A DNA stretch of 64,000 nt from positions 33,786 to 97,785 of the IMG/VR virus record IMGVR_UViG_3300007640_008134. The stretch is one strand, 5' to 3'. A program made the position numbers and the translations under genes. Within the stretch, counting starts at the first letter, position 1; each line of letters opens with the position of its first letter. Under the pieces are notes generated by a model, which saw only the letters and a program-made list of their open reading frames with translations, ran no database searches and had not been told where the DNA came from. The DNA comes from a virus. Below, piece by piece: positions 28,390-37,093 of the stretch.

Positions 28390-29328
28390 ATGAGTGATCT
28401 AAGTATCCTAATAGAAAATAAAAAGCGTTTATTAAACAATGCTGTATCTTATATGAAACAACATCATCCTGAGCGAACGCAAGAACCAGAAAAATGTTTT
28501 AGAGATTTAGGATACATTATTGATGCATTTATTCATGATGTTGAAAACAACACTAATACTAATACAATATACATTGGTAACAAATTTTGGGTAAGAGGCA
28601 AAAGACAAATTGTTAGTACCGAAGTTGAATTTGCAGTATACGATTGGATAGTAGATTTTATACAAAATCAACTAATGTGCTCAGAAGATTTTTCTAATCA
28701 AATTAGTGATTTGAAAAATACTTTAAAAACTATTATTGAAAGAGGACCGATTGAACAGCCTAATACATGGCATCGTGCAGCACAACAAAGAGTTAACACT
28801 TATAATTGGACAGACGCAGTTCCGCCAATTGATATGATAAAAGATATTATTAGTGATGTGCATAATTTTTCACCTAGCAAGCAGCGTGTCACACGTTATA
28901 GTATTGAGATATACAGAAACGACAATGAAGAAAAACGTAACAAAATTTATAGAGCCGGCGCTGCAAGTAAAAGTGAAACGGCTAGACACAACCCTCAAAT
29001 GCTTGCTCCATACTTATTATTCTTTAAACCTAGAGTAATTAGTGATGATTATAGCATGACGGATTTTTATATGGATGTAGGAATTGCAACTGCTACTATA
29101 ATTTATAGTGCAGCAGATAAAGGTTTATATACTGGATTATGTCGGTGTGTAAATTATCCTGATCTAATAAAGGAAGCAATTGGCTTTTTTCCAGAAATGA
29201 CAATCGGTATAGGTTACAAAGATCCAGCAGAAGAATATTTCTGTCCGTATTATCAAAAAATGGTTCCAATTCCAAGAAGTGATCACGACACAAAACCAGA
29301 TTTGGATGCATATGTAAGTTATGTCTGA
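28390..29328 (+). CDS. Nitroreductase-like protein with an N-terminal helical extension
   Basis: 312 residues. The first ~110 form an unrecognised helical region. The C-terminal half resembles FMN-dependent nitroreductases: MLAPYLLFFKPR, then MDVGIATATIIYSAADKGLYTG (the helix that packs on the flavin), then FPEMTIGIGYKDP. The usual N-terminal R..R.F FMN motif is not evident, so flavin binding is unproven. It overlaps the next radical SAM gene by 8 nt. A second nitroreductase-like gene at 60116 also stands directly before a radical SAM gene. Confidence 0.55.
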   Translation: MSDLSILIENKKRLLNNAVSYMKQHHPERTQEPEKCFRDLGYIIDAFIHDVENNTNTNTIYIGNKFWVRGKRQIVSTEVEFAVYDWIVDFIQNQLMCSEDFSNQISDLKNTLKTIIERGPIEQPNTWHRAAQQRVNTYNWTDAVPPIDMIKDIISDVHNFSPSKQRVTRYSIEIYRNDNEEKRNKIYRAGAASKSETARHNPQMLAPYLLFFKPRVISDDYSMTDFYMDVGIATATIIYSAADKGLYTGLCRCVNYPDLIKEAIGFFPEMTIGIGYKDPAEEYFCPYYQKMVPIPRSDHDTKPDLDAYVSYV

Positions 29329-30394
29329 CACATTCTGTGTCTTACCTTGGATAGGTGCCAGTAGTATTACAGGTACTGGCGCTTATCGACCTTGTTGCGT
29401 ATACAATCCTAGTAACGATGCTCACTGGTCTGATACAATAGAAAACAACAATAGTAAATTTGATGATTTACGAAAAGATTTGTTAAATGGAGTTCGTAGA
29501 AAAGAATGCACTACATGCTGGAACCATGAAGATTTAGGAAAATTTAGCAGACGTCAAAGTGTCAATTACAAATTTCAAGATTACATTGAAGAAATAAAAA
29601 CTAATACTACAAAAACTGGTTCAACAAAAATTACTCCATTTTACTTTGATATGAAAATGAGTAGTTTGTGTAATTTAGGCTGCCGTATGTGTGCACCTGG
29701 AATAAGCAGTGTTTTAGAAGCAGAAGTTAAAAATAATCCTAATGAAAATTGGCTTAGAGAAGAATATAGATTTCCTGCAAATGTTGGCACATGGGAACAA
29801 AATGCTTTTGATCAAATTCAAAAGCAAAATGTAAAAGAATTAAAATTTACAGGCGGCGAACCTTTTGCAAATCCTAAAATTTTTGAATTTTTAGAATCAT
29901 TAAAAAATAAAAAAGAAATAAGTTTAAAATTTATTACCAACGGCTTGTTATTAAAACAAAAGCATTTTAAGTTGTTAAACAAGTTTAAAGATTTACACAT
30001 TAGTATAAGTTGCGACGGAATTGAAGATGTTTACGATTATATCAGATGGCCAGGTAAATGGAAAAACTTTGAAAAAGCATATAATACTATAAAAGATAAT
30101 AGTAACATGAATGTTGTTTGTGTTGTTAGTGCATATAATATTTTTAAGTTAAATAACATAATTGATTATTTTGCCGATACAGAGTTTCATATGACACCTT
30201 TAATTACACCTAATTACATGTATCCTTTTGTGCAAGGTAAAAATTACAACTTAGATCCAAATAAGCACAAAGATATGCCTAGTGTTATTGCTACAAAAAA
30301 ACCGTTTGACCAACATTTGTATGATATGTTTGTTGAGCAAACAAAAATAAGAGATAAATTAAGAAAACAAAATTTCTGGAATGTACAAAATTAA
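29321..30394 (+). CDS. Radical SAM protein, N-terminal twitch type
   Basis: 357 residues. The N-terminal region carries FCVLPW (C6), a CC dyad at 25-26 and C63..C66 with the family's following EDLG..S.RQ motif, together able to ligate an auxiliary Fe-S cluster. The radical SAM core motif is C117-NLG-C121-RM-C124, then FTGGEP and the ISCDGIEDVYDYIRWPG strand-loop region. It is coupled to the nitroreductase-like gene before it and overlaps a SPASM-type radical SAM gene after it by 14 nt, suggesting that the two act in sequence. Substrate unknown. Confidence 0.9.
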   Translation: MSDTFCVLPWIGASSITGTGAYRPCCVYNPSNDAHWSDTIENNNSKFDDLRKDLLNGVRRKECTTCWNHEDLGKFSRRQSVNYKFQDYIEEIKTNTTKTGSTKITPFYFDMKMSSLCNLGCRMCAPGISSVLEAEVKNNPNENWLREEYRFPANVGTWEQNAFDQIQKQNVKELKFTGGEPFANPKIFEFLESLKNKKEISLKFITNGLLLKQKHFKLLNKFKDLHISISCDGIEDVYDYIRWPGKWKNFEKAYNTIKDNSNMNVVCVVSAYNIFKLNNIIDYFADTEFHMTPLITPNYMYPFVQGKNYNLDPNKHKDMPSVIATKKPFDQHLYDMFVEQTKIRDKLRKQNFWNVQN

Positions 30395-31208
30395 CGAAAT
30401 CCAAACATTACATTTAGAAGTTACTGAACGTTGTCAAGCAGCCTGTCCTCAGTGTGGAAGGACAGGTATAAATATCATGCAAGCAGAATTAAATTTAGAA
30501 GACTGCAAAAAATTATTTTCTCAAAGTTTTATTAAACAATTAGAAGTTATGTACATGTGTGGCAATTTTGGAGATCCTATTATTGCTCATGATACGTTGG
30601 AAATATTTGAATATTTTAAAAGTATAAATCCTAATATACATTTACGCATGGTAACCAACGGCGGTGCAAGAGATACAGCATGGTGGGAGAAAATAGCAAA
30701 AGTTGTTGATGTAGTTACATTCAGTATAGATGGACTTAATGATACAAATCATTTGTATAGAAAAAATGTAGTTTGGAACAAAGTTATTGAAAATGCACGA
30801 ACTTATATTACCAATGGTGGATATGCAAGATGGGATTATTTAATATTTGATCATAACAAGCATCAAGTCAAGGACGCCGAAGCATTGGCAGACATGTTAG
30901 GATTTAAAGAGTTTGTAACCAAAGAAACAACTAGGGGTAAATCTTTACCAAAAGTTCCTAAAGGTGTAGAATGTAAAGTACAAAAAGAACGCAGTATATA
31001 TGTTAGCGCCGAAGGCAAAGTTATGCCTTGTTGTTGGATAGGCAGTACAAGATATAAAAAAGAATGGCAAGATTGGGATAAGAATTTTGATGCAAAAAGG
31101 TTCTCAGATATAATAGATAATCCGTTAGAAGTTTGTAAAAGAAAATGTAGCATATATTACAAACCATATGAATCTCAATTTATAGACAGGAAGTATAATG
31201 AAGCATAA
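30381..31208 (+). CDS. Radical SAM protein with SPASM-like tail, 275 aa
   Basis: The cluster motif C18-QAA-C22-PQ-C25 is at the very N-terminus, unlike the twitch-type genes. The core has MCGNFGDP where most radical SAM proteins have GGEP, and FSIDGLNDTNHLYR. The tail has VSAEGKVMPCCWIG and a C..KCS end, a SPASM/twitch-like auxiliary cluster region. SPASM enzymes commonly modify peptides or sugars. It is closely related to the proteins encoded at 31785 and, more distantly, 33939 and 45613. Substrate unknown. Confidence 0.85.
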   Translation: MYKINEIQTLHLEVTERCQAACPQCGRTGINIMQAELNLEDCKKLFSQSFIKQLEVMYMCGNFGDPIIAHDTLEIFEYFKSINPNIHLRMVTNGGARDTAWWEKIAKVVDVVTFSIDGLNDTNHLYRKNVVWNKVIENARTYITNGGYARWDYLIFDHNKHQVKDAEALADMLGFKEFVTKETTRGKSLPKVPKGVECKVQKERSIYVSAEGKVMPCCWIGSTRYKKEWQDWDKNFDAKRFSDIIDNPLEVCKRKCSIYYKPYESQFIDRKYNEA

Positions 31209-31764
31209 TGATATTCCTAGTTTTAAAGATCCGTCAATTGACTTTAATCTTTCTAACGCAATTAAAAAATATAATCCAAAAAAAATACTTGAAGTAGGAG
31301 TTGGATTAGGTAGTAGTACTTGGAATATACTTGATAGTGTATCCAACACTATAGTTTATGCTTTAGATAAATTTGAATTTAATACAGAACCATATAGAAT
31401 AGAAAAAATTAAAGAACATAAATTTTATTATGAAAAAGCAAAACAAGATAAACAAATTGTTAATGATGCATATGAACATTACAATATATTTTGCTGGTTG
31501 ATTGATCAACATCAAAACCCTTGTTTTGTAATTAAACAAGATATATGGGATTTTATAGAAAATGAAAAAAACACTTTTGATTTTGTATTTTTAGATAATC
31601 AAAAACATCTGCCAGTTTTGTTAAAACAACTAGAATTTTTTGCAGATAGTGTTATTTGTGGAACTGGCTATACTAATGAACATAATAAAAAAGATGTTGA
31701 CTTATTTTCTGTTGATAAAAAATTATTTGTTGATAATGATTTTTGGATTATTGACAAAAACTAA
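31198..31764 (+). CDS. Class I SAM methyltransferase-like protein, 188 aa
   Basis: KILEVGVGLGSST (~29-41) is a good motif I for SAM binding, followed by an acidic strand end VYALDKFEF and FDFVFLDNQKH as motif IV. A short enzyme of the type found in glycan and small-molecule clusters. It starts 11 nt before the end of the upstream radical SAM gene. The next gene has its own promoter, which begins inside this gene's last codons. Confidence 0.7.
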   Translation: MKHNDIPSFKDPSIDFNLSNAIKKYNPKKILEVGVGLGSSTWNILDSVSNTIVYALDKFEFNTEPYRIEKIKEHKFYYEKAKQDKQIVNDAYEHYNIFCWLIDQHQNPCFVIKQDIWDFIENEKNTFDFVFLDNQKHLPVLLKQLEFFADSVICGTGYTNEHNKKDVDLFSVDKKLFVDNDFWIIDKN

Positions 31765-31778
31765 AAAGGTGTTATAAT
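31751..31778 (+). promoter_or_regulatory. Consensus sigma70 promoter TTGACA-N16-TATAAT, leaderless start
   Basis: TTGACA (31751-31756) lies within the end of the methyltransferase gene and TATAAT (31773-31778) lies just beyond it. The ATG of the next gene is at 31785, 7 nt after the -10 box, with no ribosome-binding site. It probably restarts transcription for the middle of the island. Confidence 0.78.
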
Positions 31779-31784
31779 AAAACA

Positions 31785-32867
31785 ATGTACAAGTATGAAG
31801 ATATAAAAGTAGTTCATTTAGAAGTTACACAGCGTTGTCAAGCAGCATGTCCTATGTGCGATCGTAATATGAACGGTGGTGCTGATAATCCACACATTAC
31901 AAATGCTGAACTAAGTTTAGAAGATTGCAAACGTATCTTCAAACCAAAATTTATTGCACAACTTAACACAATGTTCATGTGTGGTAACTTAGGTGATCCT
32001 ATTGTAGCACGAGATACTTTAGAAATATTCCGTTACTTTAGAGAACATAATGCAGACATTTGGCTCTCGATGAACACAAACGCAGGAGCAAAAGATGAAA
32101 CATGGTGGCGTGAACTTGCCCAAGTCTTTGGTAGAATGGGTGCTGTTATTTTTAGTGTGGACGGTCTTAGTGACACTAATCATTTATACAGGCAGAATGT
32201 TGTCTGGAACAATGTAGAACGCAATATGCGGGCGTTTATTGATGCAGGCGGCAGAGCACGTTGGGATTTTCTTATTTTTCAACATAACGAACATCAAGTA
32301 GAAGAAGCAGAAGCATTAGCAAATGCGTGGGGTTGTGAACGATTTATTAAAAAGAAAAGCGGAAGATTTGTTACTAGCAATATTGTACCAAAAGAATCTC
32401 ATCAAGCAGTTGATAGAAAAGGCAATGAAACTGCTAAACTTGAAAAACCTAAAGACGAAAAAAATAACAATTTAGCATTGTTAAAACAAAAAGAAATTGA
32501 GAAATCATACGGAAGCATGAAAGAATACTTTGATAAGTGCAGTATCAAATGTAAAGTAGCAGAAGAAGGTAGTGTGTTTATCACTGCTGAAGGACTATTA
32601 ATGCCATGCTGCTGGACTGCTGGACGTATGTATAAATGGTGGCATCCTGATCCTAGAGTTGAACAAATTTGGGATCATATTGACAATGCTGGAGGAAAAG
32701 AAGGCATTGACATAATTGAAAATGATATTAAGGACGTTGTCAACGGAAAGTTGTTAAAAGGTATTACAGATAGTTGGAATCTTCCTAGCGTCAAAGATGG
32801 TAAACTAGGAGTTTGTGCTCAAAAGTGTGGTTCAGAATTTGATCCATTTGCGGAGCAATTTAAGTGA
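31785..32867 (+). CDS. Radical SAM protein with SPASM-like tail, 360 aa
   Basis: C18-QAA-C22-PM-C25 is the radical SAM cluster motif, followed by FMCGNLGDP in place of GGEP and FSVDGLSDTNHLYR. A Lys-rich insert (~195-245) separates the core from a tail with CSIKC, FITAEGLLMPCCWTAG and a final C..KCG, so a full set of auxiliary-cluster cysteines is present. It is the first gene after a strong promoter with a predicted leaderless mRNA. The next gene starts inside its stop (GTGA overlap). Confidence 0.87.
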   Translation: MYKYEDIKVVHLEVTQRCQAACPMCDRNMNGGADNPHITNAELSLEDCKRIFKPKFIAQLNTMFMCGNLGDPIVARDTLEIFRYFREHNADIWLSMNTNAGAKDETWWRELAQVFGRMGAVIFSVDGLSDTNHLYRQNVVWNNVERNMRAFIDAGGRARWDFLIFQHNEHQVEEAEALANAWGCERFIKKKSGRFVTSNIVPKESHQAVDRKGNETAKLEKPKDEKNNNLALLKQKEIEKSYGSMKEYFDKCSIKCKVAEEGSVFITAEGLLMPCCWTAGRMYKWWHPDPRVEQIWDHIDNAGGKEGIDIIENDIKDVVNGKLLKGITDSWNLPSVKDGKLGVCAQKCGSEFDPFAEQFK

Positions 32868-33964
32868 AATGCATATTAGCATATGAAGAAATTGATTTTT
32901 CAAGACCTTTTGCAAGTCCATGTTGCCACATAATGCCAGATGAAGAAAATTTACACATAAAAAATATTATAAATTTAAACGATTTGTTGCATAGTAAAAC
33001 ATACCAACGGGTAAGAAATACTATGCTTGAAAATAAAAAAGATTCTATTTGTGATGTGTGTTGGAATATTGAAAACATCAATGGCGTAAGTGATAGGCAA
33101 ATTGAAAATCATATACGTAAAGATAGAGAAACTATAGAATTACGCAGTTTAAAAATTGCTCTTGATTACACATGTAATATGATGTGTAGAATTTGCACTC
33201 CTATGTTAAGCAGTAAATGGAATTCAGCACATCAATTAAAAAAAGAAATAAATCACATAGACGACTATAGTGTTGCATATCCCAAGTATGATGTTAAACA
33301 AATCATAACAAATAGCGATATTAGTAAATTAGAAAGAATAAAAATTTTAGGAGGCGAACCATTTTATAGTAAAAAACTAGAATGGTTTATAGAATACTTA
33401 CAACAAAAAACTGATTACAAAAATTTACAAATTTATATAACAACAAATGGTAGTGTATTTCCTAATAAAAAATTATTAGAAAAATTACTTGCTTGTAAAA
33501 AATTACATATAGAATTTAGTATTGATGCTGTAGGCGATCTTTCTAAATTATGTAGATGGGGCGTAAATTGGAATATAATAGACACAAATTTAAAACAATG
33601 GGCTGCTACAAAAGATGTAATTAATAGTGTTCATTGTTCTGTAAGTGTGTACAACATAAACAAATTATCTGATTTAATAACCTATTGTAATGAAAACAAA
33701 CTATGGTTAAATTTTAATAAAGTTAGATATCCTAAGCATTTATCAATTGATATGATTGATATTGATACAAGAAAAAATTGGATGCTTAAATCAAATGATG
33801 TAATTTCACAACAAGCAAATAAAATAATTATATTACAAGAAGAAGATAATACATCATTAAAAAATAAGTTTATAGAATTTAATAATTCTTTAGACAAATT
33901 CCAAAAAGAACAATTGAAAGATTTAAACAAAGAAATATATGAATACTTCTATCAAAAAAGTTGA
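32864..33964 (+). CDS. Radical SAM protein, N-terminal twitch type, GTG start
   Basis: 366 residues, starting at a GTG that overlaps the upstream stop by 4 nt. N-terminal cysteines: C3, a CC dyad at 20-21, and C63..C66. The radical SAM motif is C104-NMM-C108-RI-C111, then LGGEP and a FSIDAVGDLSKLCRWG segment. It sits between two SPASM-type radical SAM genes (31785 and 33939), which suggests that paired action of the two classes is a theme of the island. Substrate unknown. Confidence 0.87.
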   Translation: MKCILAYEEIDFSRPFASPCCHIMPDEENLHIKNIINLNDLLHSKTYQRVRNTMLENKKDSICDVCWNIENINGVSDRQIENHIRKDRETIELRSLKIALDYTCNMMCRICTPMLSSKWNSAHQLKKEINHIDDYSVAYPKYDVKQIITNSDISKLERIKILGGEPFYSKKLEWFIEYLQQKTDYKNLQIYITTNGSVFPNKKLLEKLLACKKLHIEFSIDAVGDLSKLCRWGVNWNIIDTNLKQWAATKDVINSVHCSVSVYNINKLSDLITYCNENKLWLNFNKVRYPKHLSIDMIDIDTRKNWMLKSNDVISQQANKIIILQEEDNTSLKNKFIEFNNSLDKFQKEQLKDLNKEIYEYFYQKS

Positions 33965-34997
33965 ACTAGAAATTACCAGTGATTGTAATGCAGCATGTCC
34001 AGGTTGTGCTAGAACACTTAACAAAGAATTGTTGCAAATAAATTCATTTACGTTGCAAGATTTGCAACGTATTTTTCCTGTTGATGATTATACAGGAGTA
34101 GAATTTAAGTTTTGCGGTGTTTTAGGAGATCCTATTGTAAATCAAGATTTTTTAGATATGGTTAAGTATCTTACCGATTTAGGTGGTTATTGTGAAGTTA
34201 GCACCAATGGCGGATACAACACAGGTAAATGGTGGAACGAATTAGGCTCAATAGCAACAAAGCACCCAGGAAAATTGCATATTCATTTTTGTATAGATGG
34301 ATATGAAGAAACAAATCATATTTATAGAGTTAACACCAAGTGGAAAACTATTGAACGTAATATTAATGCCTTTGCGCAAACTGCACCTGATAAACATGCT
34401 ACTTGGATTTTTATTGTATTTGATCATAACGAATATGAATTAGCAAAAGCCAAAGCACACGCTAATATTTTAGGTTTTGAATTTGCAACACGTACAGGTA
34501 TGAGAAATAGTTATCATCAATGGATATCTCAACTAGGCAAAAAAAATAAAAAAGTTGAACAAAAAATTACAACTACAGGTAAAAAAGAACATAGCAAAAA
34601 AGATATTGTAAAAGATCTAGATAAATTTATTACTGAATATAAATCTAATGTTGTAGACAAGGAAAAAACACAAAACATTGTAAACAGCATTGTTTGTAAA
34701 TATATACATGAGCAAGAAATTTTTATTGCAAGTGATCAGACCATGTGGCCTTGTTGTTTTTTGTGGGATAGCGCATTTAAAAATAAAGAAGATATTTTAT
34801 ATAAACTAAATCAATTTGAACCAAATTGGAATAGTTTGAAACATCATACTATTGAACAAATACAAAAACACAAATGGTTTGAACACCTTTTAGAAGCAAG
34901 TTGGCAACCAACACACCCGTTGCATTTTACAAGATGTATTCGTACTTGTGCTAAAAACAAAGCATATCATAACGAGATTAATTATGAACCAGTTTGA
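33939..34997 (+). CDS. Radical SAM protein with SPASM-like tail, 352 aa
   Basis: C16-NAA-C20-PG-C23 is the cluster motif near the N-terminus; FKFCGVLGDP replaces GGEP, and HFCIDGYEETNHIYR follows. A Lys-rich insert lies at ~195-240, as in the protein encoded at 31785. The tail has FIASDQTMWPCCFLWD and CIRTC, fitting an auxiliary cluster. It overlaps the upstream radical SAM gene by 26 nt and the next gene by 14 nt. Substrate unknown. Confidence 0.85.
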   Translation: MNTSIKKVELEITSDCNAACPGCARTLNKELLQINSFTLQDLQRIFPVDDYTGVEFKFCGVLGDPIVNQDFLDMVKYLTDLGGYCEVSTNGGYNTGKWWNELGSIATKHPGKLHIHFCIDGYEETNHIYRVNTKWKTIERNINAFAQTAPDKHATWIFIVFDHNEYELAKAKAHANILGFEFATRTGMRNSYHQWISQLGKKNKKVEQKITTTGKKEHSKKDIVKDLDKFITEYKSNVVDKEKTQNIVNSIVCKYIHEQEIFIASDQTMWPCCFLWDSAFKNKEDILYKLNQFEPNWNSLKHHTIEQIQKHKWFEHLLEASWQPTHPLHFTRCIRTCAKNKAYHNEINYEPV

Positions 34998-35808
34998 CAT
35001 TGACTTTGAAAAATTTATTCATCCTTACAATGTAGAAAATGGAATAGATTCTGCAAAAGTAAAAAAATCTACAAAGAAGCAATACAAATTTATGTTTGAG
35101 CAATCTAAAGTAGAATTTGTATATTATAAAACACATGAATGGTATGATCAGCACAAGTATGTAAAAGGAAAAGAATGGCTCGATCCGCCACACAAGTATT
35201 TAGGTTATACAGACATGAAATTATTTAAATGTTTTGTAGCTGACGAATGTCAACGGCGTGCAACCCAAATAATTGAATTATGCTGTGATTTGTATAAGAA
35301 TTCTGTAAATGTTTATCCAGTATACATTTGGCCTAGTAGAGTTCATCCTGGTAACACACTTATGAACTCATTAATTTGGCTTAACAAGCCTTGTTGTGTA
35401 ATTAGAGTAGTTCCACAATTTTTTAATGATAATGGCAAAGTTTTAAAAACAATAAAAAGTTTACAAGACATACAGGACATATATGCAGATAAAAAATTAT
35501 ATGCATTTTTTGTTGGAAAAGAAAAACATCATGGACTACAATGTATGGTAAAACATGGTAACTTTAATAGATGGGATCCTAACGGATATTTAAGATGGAA
35601 TAGTGATGTACCAGAAGACCGCTTTAGGATCGATTTATTTTTAGAAAGGTTACAAAAACACACACAAGATTTAGATGGAGAAAAAGTTAGCATACCTTTA
35701 AACGTCAAATATCAATTTCAAAAATTTGAAATTACTATTCCTAATAGTAAAGAAGTTGAAAATAAAATAATGTTTGAAATGTTTGAATGGGGTAGTAACA
35801 ATTTGTAA
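34984..35808 (+). CDS. Hypothetical protein, 274 aa
   Basis: Not recognised. It begins at ATG 34984 after a GAG-containing upstream region; the frame could begin at 34948, but that would lengthen the overlap. It contains many aromatic residues, several Cys (FVADECQRR, LCCDLY, KPCCVIRVV) and a VYIWPSRVHPGNTL segment. Its stop overlaps the start of the asparagine-synthase-like gene (TAATG), so the two are probably cotranslated and may share a pathway. Confidence 0.5.
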   Translation: MNQFDIDFEKFIHPYNVENGIDSAKVKKSTKKQYKFMFEQSKVEFVYYKTHEWYDQHKYVKGKEWLDPPHKYLGYTDMKLFKCFVADECQRRATQIIELCCDLYKNSVNVYPVYIWPSRVHPGNTLMNSLIWLNKPCCVIRVVPQFFNDNGKVLKTIKSLQDIQDIYADKKLYAFFVGKEKHHGLQCMVKHGNFNRWDPNGYLRWNSDVPEDRFRIDLFLERLQKHTQDLDGEKVSIPLNVKYQFQKFEITIPNSKEVENKIMFEMFEWGSNNL

Positions 35809-37082
35809 TGTGCGGATTTTATTTTAGTAACCAGCATCCAAAATTTGATTATGATTTTAAAGATGTTTTGCAACGTGGAATAGATGATAGGGTTTTTATA
35901 GACAAAGATTATTTTGCTATTCAAAGTGTGCTACCTTGTGTAAATGATATAAATTTTGATTTATATGAAAATGATAATTTTTTATTTTTGTACACAGGTG
36001 AAATTTACAATTACAATAGAAAGTTTACCTGCGATACAGAAATGTTTTTCCATGATTTAGTAAATGGTAATTCTATATCTCATTATAACGGAATGTATGC
36101 CTATGTATTTTATAATAAAAAAACTAAAGAAATAAAGTATGGTAGAGATAAAACTGGACAAATACCTTTATTTGTATATAACAAAGACGGACATTTTGTT
36201 ATATCTAATACAATTAAAAGTATAGTAAAAACTACAAATACATGTATTAATAAAAATGCTTTACATTTATGGAAACAATCTAAACATTATATTTTTAATG
36301 AAACACCGTGGCAAGATATTTATAGTGTAGAACCTTATAGTGTTGAACCATGTTATGAAGATGTGCCTGTGTATACAACGTTCCATAACATGATAATTGA
36401 TTATTCTAGTAAACTTAAAAGTGCAAGTATAAACAGCGGTGGAGTTGATAGCGGTTTAGTAAGTAAATGGTTTGGTGAATTTCAAGTGGCACTCAATCAT
36501 ATTGGAAAAGATTTTGTTAGTAATGACTTAGATTTTGCATATAATATCACAGAAGAAGAATGGTGTAATTATACAGATGAATTTATTGAAGCAACATATT
36601 TGTTTCCATATACATGGAGTTGGATAGGGTACTATATTTTAGGTAAAAAATTACAAGGAAAAATTAACATACTTTACACAGGTGAAGGTGCGGATGAAAT
36701 ATTTGGCGGTTATCCTGGGTATAGTTTAAAACAAAGAACTCCTTATTCTGATTATTTTGAGATTGACAAATCTAACTTTTTAGTTAATAATAAGTTAAGT
36801 GATCAAAAGTATTTTATTCCAGCTGCATGTATGGGTGCAAATTTAGCATTAGGATGTTTTACTATTGAATCAAGAGCACCATTTCTAGATAGAAGGTTTA
36901 TGAATAGCAAGCAATACTTAGCAGAAGCAGACAAGCAAACGTTAAAAGACTATTATAAATTCATGTATAAAAAAACACCAGCTCCTAAACAAGGATTTGC
37001 TGGATTTCCTGACGAATATGGTAAAACATCGAGTTGGAAAGACGCATGTTTTCAAACATTAATTAAATACGCAGATAATTAG
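35808..37082 (+). CDS. Glutamine-dependent asparagine synthase-like amidotransferase
   Basis: 424 residues, shorter than the usual 500-650 of AsnB-family proteins, but both domains are present. Glutaminase domain: catalytic Cys2 exposed after Met removal (MCGFYF), TGEIYN (~63-68) and RDKTGQIPLF (~113-122). Synthase domain: pyrophosphate loop INSGGVDS (~208-215), YTGEGADEIFGGY (~290-302), ESRAPFLD and KQGFAGFP. It should activate a carboxylate with ATP and amidate it with glutamine-derived ammonia. Relatives in surface polysaccharide and peptide clusters amidate acids other than aspartate; the substrate here is open. Confidence 0.85.
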   Translation: MCGFYFSNQHPKFDYDFKDVLQRGIDDRVFIDKDYFAIQSVLPCVNDINFDLYENDNFLFLYTGEIYNYNRKFTCDTEMFFHDLVNGNSISHYNGMYAYVFYNKKTKEIKYGRDKTGQIPLFVYNKDGHFVISNTIKSIVKTTNTCINKNALHLWKQSKHYIFNETPWQDIYSVEPYSVEPCYEDVPVYTTFHNMIIDYSSKLKSASINSGGVDSGLVSKWFGEFQVALNHIGKDFVSNDLDFAYNITEEEWCNYTDEFIEATYLFPYTWSWIGYYILGKKLQGKINILYTGEGADEIFGGYPGYSLKQRTPYSDYFEIDKSNFLVNNKLSDQKYFIPAACMGANLALGCFTIESRAPFLDRRFMNSKQYLAEADKQTLKDYYKFMYKKTPAPKQGFAGFPDEYGKTSSWKDACFQTLIKYADN

Positions 37083-37093
37083 GTAAGTACAAT

